Below, piece by piece: positions 56,115 to 64,000 of a stretch of DNA of 64,000 nt (position 1 is the first letter of the stretch; the number at the start of each line of letters is the position of its first letter). Origin of the DNA: Telmatactis stephensoni (taxonomy: Eukaryota; Cnidaria; Anthozoa; Actiniaria; Isophelliidae). The position numbers and the translations under genes were made by a program. The notes below the pieces were generated by a model. It saw only the letters and a program-made list of their open reading frames with translations, did no database searches and was not told the DNA's origin. The stretch lies in assembly GCA_029948255.1 (NCBI GenBank), contig JALIZF010001868.1, positions 248,001-312,000 on the forward strand. The letters run 5' to 3'.

Positions 56115-58424
56115 TTGTTAGATAACAAACAAGTTGTAACTCTCCTATATTCATTTGTATGGATAATTTTCTACCTGTACATATCGATTCCTTTTCTTGT
56201 ATATTGAAGTTCTTTATACTTTCTAAAACTCGGGCTTGAAGACTGCTAATATCTGATGCATTTACACCCGTGCCATAGGTGATACCTTCCTTCTTTTCGT
56301 CCCGCTTGCCTTTTGTTCTGTGCACGAGCAGCAGGTTTCGCCTTTGACGTTTGAACGCTTTCGTCGACTTCCTTTGTTTGTCTTGTGTCTGTTTGGTTGA
56401 GATACGCTGAATGTATGTGTCGCAGGCTTTACCAGTCTCGATATTCATGTGTTGCATTACGTCCTTGATGTAGCCGTGTCCTTGAAGATGTCCGAGCAAT
56501 AAAAGTCAGTACATACTGTCACATGCATGAGGATTTTCAGTGTTAGAAAGTGTGTACTATATAAAAATATATATCCACTTCACACAGACATGGATAGGAT
56601 AAAATGGATAAAGTTTGCGATATTTTATACATCATTACTATAAAGTTTTATGAGAATCATGAGTCGTACTGATGGTTATCTGGAAATCAGTTTACACTTA
56701 ATATCAAACAAATCACATATTGACATTTTACCTTTATTCACTTGTGCAACACCAGCTGCAACTCTGTAATCATTACTTTCGCTCCCTCCATAATGCCTGA
56801 CCTTCAGACACTTTGTTCCGATCACACTATTCACCGACTCATTTTTCTGAGAGGATGATAATGGTGCCATCTTCTTAAGCATTTCGTCGGTTGTATACTT
56901 CTTCATTATATCATTCAGACATTTCTGCAGTGCAACGCCTTCCAGATTCCGACCGCCTGGCAATCCCGAGTGTTTGTAGCTTGATGGTTCTTTCAGGTAA
57001 CCACACCACTTTATTGTACATTGAGAGTGATTGCCAAAAGCGTGTGGGACGATGGACTGCAGTGCTTGTCTTAATCCTTCCACGTTGTTTTTGTTTTGGT
57101 ACAAAGCATAAACAAAACACTTCTCCAAGTAGGATATCACAGTATCTGATAGCGAAGTGTTGTTTGCCGATGGTATTTGTGAACGAGCCTTATAAAGATC
57201 ACTCCCAAAGAGGCGTTTTACATGGGTAAAATCGGCATGTTTTCCGACTTCATAATCTGCATGTCAAGAGAAATGGAGAAATTGTTATCATACAGGAGTC
57301 AGCTAATACTCATAGTGTGTTTGATTAATTTCATTGCTCACCTACTTCTTGTCGGACCCGAGCTATAGTAGTGCTATCTTCATCTCCAATAAAAGTTGTA
57401 TAGCGAATACCATTGGCTTTGGCACGCTTGTATATTTCTGCAGCAGCTGCTGGTTCCATAGATTTTGAACTTCCACTATGGTTTACTCTGCAGTCATGAG
57501 AACTTGGATTTCCTCCTGACTTTGACGCATTTTCACATTTTCGGCAGGATGTCGTCTTTGTTTCGTAGTCAATAATTTTGCCAGTAGACTGACCAACAGC
57601 TATACCCTGACCTGTCCGAGAATTACGTGCCTTTCCTCTTTTCTGCCACCCCATATCATATGAAATGGCGAGGTTGTTTCCATCTGATCGGTTTCCCTCT
57701 TCCACAAGCCAATCAGAACAGCTCTTTCTTGCCACCTCTTCAATTTTCGGCCCCACCCTCCTTTCAATAGCTTTATAGGTCTTGGAAGCCATACATTTTA
57801 TATCCATTGGAGCTAAAAGATGATCGAGTTGAGCATGTCCATTTCCAGAATGAAGAGCCCCAAGAACGCAACGTTCGTTTAATTTGCTTCGTTTTGGACC
57901 TCGTTGAGCCACCTCCTCGTGAACCTCGTCGGTTCTCACTATGTTGATCTCCTTACAATGATCACATGTTATCCATATTAGATAGGCTAGCCCTGCGCGT
58001 CTTTCACTTGTGGTGTTCTTTACACTCAGTGGTCCCATTTTACACTTGGTGCATGATTCAAGCTGCTTTGATAGAAAGTCCCAGTTCACGATGCGGTAAT
58101 TTGCGTCATCTTTATCGGATGTAGATCGAGTTCTTATAGTCAGTGGCGGAGAAGCTGGGGGACACTCAAAATCTAAAGCTTTTCTTTTTAATGGAGGATT
58201 GCGCTTTCTTATTTCTTTTCTTTGAGCTCTAAGTTCTTTCATCCTTTCTCCAAAGGACTTAGGAGCATCTGCATTATATACATTTAATAACAATAAATAT
58301 TGTGTTAAATAGAGTGACATGAATATCACGAAGCAAAAAAAACAAACTCCGATAAATAAGACTTACCCTCAAAACTGCTTTCGTTATTTGTTAAAGTCAC
58401 TTTATCTTTCACTAATTCACTCAT
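56092..58424 (-). CDS. Mutator/Kolobok-like transposase, four exons, intact
   Basis: The inferred exons are 58424-58367, 58268-57342, 57256-56732 and 56480-56092; all junctions are GT-AG and in frame, giving 632 residues. Features in order: a basic N-terminus (KKRK-like RKRNPPLKRKA), a four-Cys zinc-binding site (Cys92, 95, 121, 124), the SYDMGWQKRG motif with probable catalytic Asp near 224, a CRKCENASKSGG...HDCRVNHSGSSK knuckle, FIGDEDSTT with the second Asp near 315-317, IVPHAFGNHSQC, and QKNESVNSVIG with probable catalytic Glu near 468. The C-terminus is basic (KRQRRN), followed by REGITY-like EGITYGTG. These match the Mutator-like transposase domain family. It would cut at the long inverted repeats and insert at TTAA. 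The start was chosen as the only Met in frame before the first donor. Confidence 0.8.
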
Positions 58425-58504
58425 GTCTTGTTCTATTACATAATCTCAAAGATAAGGAGTGGGCACTTTCACTGTGACTACACAACGCTACAGTAAAAAA
58501 TAAT

Positions 58505-59349
58505 TTCATCCACTATTTGAAAAGCCGAATAAATTACCATTCGTTGAAACTCGCAATCCTCTTGTGACCAGAGCTGCCCGTGCATAATATAACAACAAAC
58601 CAGAAATTTTGAATATATTACAAAGCAAAAGGGTTTTCATTGTAGTCGAATGCAGGATGACAAGAAGCACTCAAGTTGCAGACTGTGTTTCTCCGCTTAT
58701 AAAGCCTCCAGGATGTTGAAAAATGGTAAGCACCTGCAGTAAAGATTGCATTTTGTTATAATGATATTATTTTGCATCATAAACGAAGGAATATGCTAGT
58801 AAATCTAATTATTACACTACACTAACTTTCGCCGTGCTGGCCGTGTAAAGTACTTCTTGTTTCAGCCCTGAATTCGACACAAGTAAGATTTTGATGACTG
58901 AGTTTCTATTTGATAATGCTAGGAAAAGCATTAGGCTTTCAGACTTTATACAATGTGACTTTAGTTTTCGCATTATATAAGTCAGCTTTGAGCAAATGCT
59001 TTTGCATTGCATAAACATAGTAAATTGAAGTACTATTTTGTGCAGCGAGTTCTATGGTCAGTTTGGCTTCGAAACAAACAGATACAAATCTCCCAACGCT
59101 TCACGGCTTTTTTGGCGCGGTAACAAGAATATCCATCGACGAATTTCAGAATTATGGACCAATTTTGAAAAATTGTAGTTTTTAAAACGCGTTTAAATCT
59201 AAAAGAATTTCACACCAAGAAAGACAAAAATATCATGTTCACTCTTAAATTAGGATCCGAAAAATTACAGAAATCGATAAAAAGTTTAGTTGACAAAAAG
59301 CGCGCGTCCAAAATATCACTAACGCGCCAAGAATTAGGAACGGGCCACC
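58505..59349. repeat. Right terminal inverted repeat, about 845 bp
   Basis: Reverse complement of 54036-54890. The inner 500 bp appear identical, while the outer 320 bp (59030-59349) differ at many positions from the left end yet keep GGTGGCCCGTTCCTAATTCT at the tip. The transposase start lies 81 bp inside its inner edge, so the promoter is probably within this repeat. Confidence 0.9.
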
Positions 59350-59353
59350 TTAA

Positions 59354-60892
59354 GAATGCCTGCCAAAAATTCCGGTATATTCATTCTTTAAGTATGCAAA
59401 TCCTCATATCTAGTTATATGTAGTACGAAAAGTATGCATAAGTATTCGCCATAAGATACATCGCCTATAATTTTCGTCAGGAATACAATGTAATGTAATG
59501 TAATAACTTTATTTAACGAGGGTGAAACACACAACAATTACAATTTATAACAATTGCACTGATAACCCAGTGGCCCTCAATATATGATAAATATCTCAAG
59601 TCCCGAAGGAATATTTGTATCTAAAGTGAATGACAATGCAAAATTATAATTCTTTTCTGTGTAACTTGGACTTTTTTTCTCGTTGACAGACGTTTGTTTA
59701 CAAAACGAGCAAAGACAATGCGAAGAATTTGAGTTCGTTCAAAGTATTCAAAGACAAACTTACGGTCAAATTCACGCTCGTTAAACATGCTTGGCGTTTC
59801 AAATGTCCTTCAAAACTTGAAAAATTACCTTTAACTTGATTTATCAGTGTTTTTCTCCGAGCTTTTCTATAAAAGGGCTCAGTTCGACTAAATTTTCATT
59901 CAGTGACTCCGAATCTGCCGGCCGTGAATCCTCCTTCGCTTTTTGCAGCACAGCGTGGTTTTGAAAATCTTTTTCCCGTAGAGCTCTTCTTCTGCATGAC
60001 ATCGATGACTTTTGTGGTAAATAAGCTAATCTACTTGAATTTTTACTGAATAAAGATTAAAAATTGAACTGCCAAGACTGAAAATCCTTCGATAAAAAAT
60101 GCTGAGAGGAGCCAGTTTCTTATACTGATATCTTTGGTATACGAGTTGAAAATTCTGGTATATTGATACTTCACATATGCAAGTCCGAATACCACAGAAA
60201 TATAAAATACGTAAAGTATGCATAAGTATTCGTCCTTCCACACTTCGCGTATAATTTTCGTCAAGAATATATGATAACATCTCAAGTCCTGCAGGGATAT
60301 TCATTTTCCGATATCTTGAGTATACGAGTTGAAAATCTCGGTATATTTATACTTCACATATGCAAGTCCGAATACCACAGAAATATAAAATACGTAGCGT
60401 ATGCGTAAGAATTCAAAATGAATACTATTACCATACGTTACGTATATTATCCGTGTCGAATATCCAAGAATACCCCAAGTTTCGAAGGCGTATTCAGTTC
60501 TTGAATACTCTTGAATATTCGCCTTTTGGCACAGTTTATTCAAAACAACACCTTACTATCTGTTGCAAAATTCCACACGGGATCTAGACTTTTGGGAATA
60601 AAGACAGTAGTTCTCTGAATCCAATTGGGTTTTCCGATTTAGCGGAATTTTCACTTAAATGGAAGACTTTTTTCCGTCTATTGTAATGGTAATTAATTCA
60701 AATTTTTGGATCACTTCAAGAACAATAGAAACGCTCGAACCATATCTTTTAGTTATGAACGACATTCTTTTTCCAGAAAATTCTTAAATTAAACAATAAC
60801 ATAACCCTTGAAAACTAGAAAAGCGATGAACTATTTGTTTTTCTTCGTAAAAAGACAGAATAATGTTTTTTTTCACTGAATTCTCAACGTGA
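59354..60892. repeat. AT-rich repeats flanking the transposon
   Basis: A unit of about 180 bp containing TACTTCACATATGCAAGTCC and GAATACCACAGAAATATAAA occurs twice in tandem (about 60168 and 60347). TATGCATAAGTATTCG is found at 59433 and 60217. Overlapping ORFs are read-through of these repeats. The rest shows no gene. Confidence 0.6.
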
Positions 60893-60966
60893 CTTGAACC
60901 CCGGCCCCCACATTTCCAAATCCATTCACATACCACTACGCCACCACTACGTTCATGCAGTTTGTA
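60893..60966 (-). repeat. tRNA-like SINE head or tRNA pseudogene
   Basis: The minus strand carries TGGCGTAGTGG, a full match to the polymerase III A-box consensus, and GGTTCAAGTC, a full B-box match, about 32 bases apart. A complete cloverleaf with a sensible anticodon arm could not be drawn by eye. Most likely a tRNA-derived retroposon fragment. Confidence 0.45.
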
Positions 60967-61560
60967 CTTCACTTAAAAGTATTCACTTGAAAACATTTTC
61001 GTTTTTCAGAATTGTACATTTTTTATTAAAAAGAAATACCTTTTACTCGTATAGAGACTTTAATTTAACAGCGCAGTCTCAAATTCGTTTGGAATCAGCT
61101 ATTAATGCGTCAATGTATATAAAATATTATATATATTTGACGGTAAATATAATATTCACGCAAAAAGACATGCTACAATCATCACAGTAATGAAAACGCC
61201 GTACTTCGCACAGACATCTTTTCTTACCAAAAGTATCCTCGGCTTATCTCTCTCAACAAACGTGAAAGAGTCCACTCCTTAAAACCCTGGATAGTGAGAG
61301 GCCATTTTCAGTCTACATCATACCATAGCAAATTAACGTCTTCATGCAGAAAGAAGAATGAAACGAAAGCCTTTGTCGCTTTCATTCAACCCTTCAATAG
61401 TTTGCACTGTTCTATATTCTCCGGTATTGTTGTAGTCTCTATACAAGTCGACCATTTTTATTCTTTTATGAGGTTAAGTGGATTTTTTTCGCAATTCTTA
61501 TACAGGGAAGCACCCCAAGATCAGTGCTCATGTATTTGAACAGTCATTTAGAAGTTAATA
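60967..61560. other. No gene recognised
   Basis: Small ORFs without domains. Nothing further. Confidence 0.35.
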
Positions 61561-62231
61561 GGGAGCTTAAGCACAAAGTACGAGTACGAATACGAGTACG
61601 AAATTTGACTGATAGAATTTAAAGTTAGTTTTGGATAAATACCATGTTTCAAGCAACTTATAAGTGTTCCAATCAGTATTCTGGATAAACATTGTGCTAG
61701 ATTTACAGTCCCTTGACCGAAAAATTATATTTTGAGCGAGATGAAACAGTCAACTACAGATATTCGTGAAATTTCAATGGGATGACAACGAATTTTGTAC
61801 AACAATATTCGTCATCGACGGCACGAGGTTGCACGAGGTTTTTGTCGTTGTATTACGCTGAAGTTTAACTGCTTCACTAGTACGCACAAACGCACAAAAA
61901 AATCAAGTATTTTAACTTATTTAGTGTTTCCAACGCACTCAGTCGCTAGTGCTGCATCTGTTCTTTGTTGCGCTGATCGATCGAGTTGTGTAGTTAGCAA
62001 GTTAGCAGGAATGCACGCTTAAATGTAAACTGTATAGACTTGAGTAAAGGCATGTCATAAAATAACTCTCCAAAAAAATCTTCTCTTTAATTGCTTCCCC
62101 AAATTGGAGCTTTGAGCCAAAGCTTGCATTCAACGAATGCAGACTATGAATTAGTATTGATACTATTGTAATATGTTTATTAGTCAAATTTCGTACTCGT
62201 ATTCGTACTCGTCTTTTGTGCTTAAGGTCCC
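61561..62231. mobile_element. 671-bp element with repetitive ACGAGT/ACGAAT inverted ends
   Basis: The ends GGGAGCTTAAGCACAAAGTA and ACTTTTGTGC-type CTTTTGTGCTTAAGGTCCC are inverted. Just inside, both carry TACGAGTACGAATACGAGTA, built of 6-bp units, followed by AAATTTGACT. TA (or TTA/TAA) lies at each border, suggesting a PIF/Harbinger or mariner-like source. No transposase. Confidence 0.7.
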
Positions 62232-62248
62232 TAATTCGTAGAAAAGAA

Positions 62249-62249
<1 letters not shown>

Positions 62250-62306
<57 letters not shown>

Positions 62307-62320
62307 ACAAACAAACAAAA
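62250..62320. repeat. (GCAA)n microsatellite
   Basis: About 15 GCAA units grade into CAAA units. The Cys/Leu/Ala-rich minus-strand ORF is an artefact of this run. Confidence 0.95.
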
Positions 62321-63835
62321 GCAATCAAAGAAACAAAAAACACAGCAAATTCAGACTAAACTTTCGTCCAAATTTATGTGAAAACGCGGAAATAATATAT
62401 AATCCGCAAATTTTGTCGTTGGGCATGAGTGTAACTGTGTTTATACAGAAACATGTAAAACTTTGCACATTTATAGTCATGAAGTATTAATATACACCTA
62501 ATAATGCTGTGCTGAAAAGATAATGTGATATGTCCTCGCGAAAATCGCAAAGTCACTGCCATTTTCGAAGCCATTTACGCGCATGCGTACAACGTTTACT
62601 GCAGATCCCACACGGCTTGCAGTTCTGCTTTGGTATATATAACAAAGAGGTTTGATATATGAAAAAAACAACTGGATTTTGAAAAGGCAATGAAAGACAA
62701 TGAATCTGCTAATTTAGTATTTGCGTTTTTTATCATCCTCAATATTCTGGTTGTCCCCATCTCTGCATATTATATAGTGACTCATGTTTCAAATCATCTT
62801 AGTTTAGTTTGATTTAGTTAACTTAGCTCACTAATTTAGGAACTGAATGACCTCAACAATAGTTTTAAGGTGTCTCGATCGAGTTTTTCAGTAGAGCTAC
62901 TTCATGAGCAGTCTGATAGCATATTAAGTATTACACCCTTATCAGACAAAGATCAAAGTTTATGATGACGTATGTTATATGGAGATCGGCGCTATTATGG
63001 CGACGCCTTAAAAGAATTCCCCTTTTTACATATTCTCGATTTTAATGAGTTCTAGGCTTATTCTTGAAAAATGCTCTTGTGATCTTGTAGTTAACATCAT
63101 TGCCTTTAGCTCTAGCGAATTAAATCAAATTCTGAGAGAGCGTTTTCGAGATATCAGTGATGAGAGATTTTAACTGCAAAAATCGAGCGTAAACAAAACA
63201 ACTTTTTGAATCTTCTACAATTAAAAATCAAATTTAGCTACTGAAAGAGACGAGGGAAAAGCGAAAGATCAAGACTGTTCACAACGGTGGTTGACCCAGA
63301 CCAGTGAGGATTACATTGTTCCTTCATAAATACAGTCGGACTACTTCGGATCAAATAGAATTACAACATAGCTTGGTCTATATAAGGGTGTTTGATCAAA
63401 GTGCTAATCGAGTTTTAATTAGAGTCATTTCCAACAGTCGTCAGATTAGTCAGCCATTATAGTTAATATAACTATGACTATAGACTATTAACTATGGTCA
63501 GACTAAGGGGCTGCATTAGTCAGACTGATCATGAGGGCCCGATGGGACAAGAAAAGAAAAGTGGGAACTTGTCTCAGTCTGTGAATAGCTAGCTAGTCAG
63601 TGGCGACGAGGAAGAGGGTCCCTTCGTTCAGAAATAATAACCATGATAACGATATTTCAGTAACTGAACGTAGATAATACGTTGATCTATAGAAGTAAGT
63701 TCACAGTTTGCCAACGAAGTTCGTTGTGAACTTACAGTGCACGACTTGAACTTCGCTTGTCAAAAGTAGTTTGAAACGCGCTGTAACGTTTGGCATGTGA
63801 GTATACCCATCAAATCTTTTTTGTTTTCTCTCAAG
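62321..63835. other. Upstream of the last candidate exon; no gene recognised
   Basis: GAAGTAAGTTCACA...TGTGAACTTAC at 63691-63736 forms a hairpin around CCAACGAAGTTCG. Otherwise no repeat or ORF of note. It may hold the promoter of a gene starting at 63836. Confidence 0.35.
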
Positions 63836-63906
63836 ATGATCCGCTGTCCCAAGAAAGAATCCCCGGCGTTTATCAAACTACCTCTTACTCAGACAGCAGA
63901 AAAAAG
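63836..63906 (+). CDS. Candidate first coding exon of a gene leaving the window
   Basis: TTTTTTGTTTTCTCTCAAG, a strong acceptor, precedes ATGATCCGCTG, and AAAAAA ends at a GTAAGT donor (63907). The 71-nt segment is open from its Met and encodes about 23 residues (MIRCPKKESPAFIKLPLTQ then TAEK). The exon ends in phase 2. The family is unknown; continuation lies beyond or near the window end. Confidence 0.4.
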
Positions 63907-64000
63907 TAAGTCAATCCTTCTTTATACACACTTTCATAAAACATCCCAGGGAACCCAGGGTATTATTCTGTCGCTCATTTCATTGGGCAGAATTATTGGA

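Larger units (their letters stand above)
54036..59349 (-). mobile_element. Kolobok-like TTAA transposon with transposase and DEDDh exonuclease, 5.3 kb
   Basis: TTAA lies at both borders (54032-54035, 59350-59353), with termini GGTGGCCCGTTCC and its complement. The terminal inverted repeats are very long (54036-54890 and 58505-59349). Between them, on the minus strand, lie a spliced transposase gene (58424-56092) and an exonuclease ORF (56114-55125), both free of stops. TTAA targeting is the hallmark of the Kolobok and piggyBac superfamilies. The transposase resembles the Mutator-like domain proteins common in cnidarians and not piggyBac. It looks structurally complete and may be recently active. 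Confidence 0.85.

Noticed and set aside
54036..59349. piggyBac assignment for the TTAA element
   Set aside because: TTAA fits, but the transposase has Mutator/Kolobok-like motifs (DMGWQKRG, GDEDSTT) and very long inverted repeats, with no piggyBac DDD features.
62002..62343. Cys/Leu/Ala-rich minus-strand ORF resembling a secreted peptide
   Set aside because: The Cys run comes from the GCAA microsatellite.

Overview
This is eukaryotic nuclear DNA from an animal, most likely an anthozoan cnidarian (stony coral or anemone). The basis is AT-rich sequence, short GT-AG introns, an animal-type glycine amidinotransferase gene and a dense mix of MITEs, a DIRS-like tyrosine-recombinase retrotransposon, an R4/Dong-like LINE and Mutator/Kolobok-type transposons. 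The cnidarian placement is inference from repeat style; no species is claimed.

Only one host gene is certain: glycine amidinotransferase (GATM/AGAT), plus strand, 33358-37211. Six exons encode about 397 residues, up to a stop and an AATAAA signal; the first coding exon, holding the start codon and transit peptide, was not found. Three isolated exon-like segments (39716-39790, 42768-42848, 63836-63906) may belong to other host genes.

Layout. 1-9.4 kb: fold-back MITEs and two inverted copies of one repeat family (1298-2325 and 5699-7559). 9.0-11.5 kb: a poly-G-ended element with an 8-bp target duplication, then a 5'-truncated R4/Dong-like LINE between TAA repeats. 11.5-17 kb: nested non-autonomous transposons dated against each other by empty-site paralogues. 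20.6 kb: a hAT transposase relic. 22.0-31.3 kb: a decayed DIRS/Ngaro-like element on the minus strand (possible gag, RT, tyrosine recombinase) between candidate direct repeats, with a 67-bp higher-order tandem array and several elements nested in it. 33.4-37.3 kb: GATM. 37.4-44 kb: microsatellites and MITEs. 44.4-48.1 kb: a tandem duplication of about 1.7 kb. 48.1-48.8 kb: a broken LINE reverse transcriptase. 49-53.7 kb: a solo Kolobok-like end, minisatellites and tandem repeats. 54.0-59.3 kb: a TTAA-flanked transposon with about 850-bp terminal inverted repeats, an intact spliced transposase and an intact DEDDh exonuclease. 59.4-64 kb: repeats and a candidate exon.

The best candidate for something undescribed is the 54036-59349 transposon. 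Its transposase and exonuclease reading frames overlap by 23 bases and could also be spliced into one fusion protein. Its terminal repeats are a mosaic: the inner parts look identical while the outer parts are diverged. A second signal is CRE octamers (TGACGTCA): five in one 1.06-kb MITE and more in the GATM introns. All alignments were made by eye.
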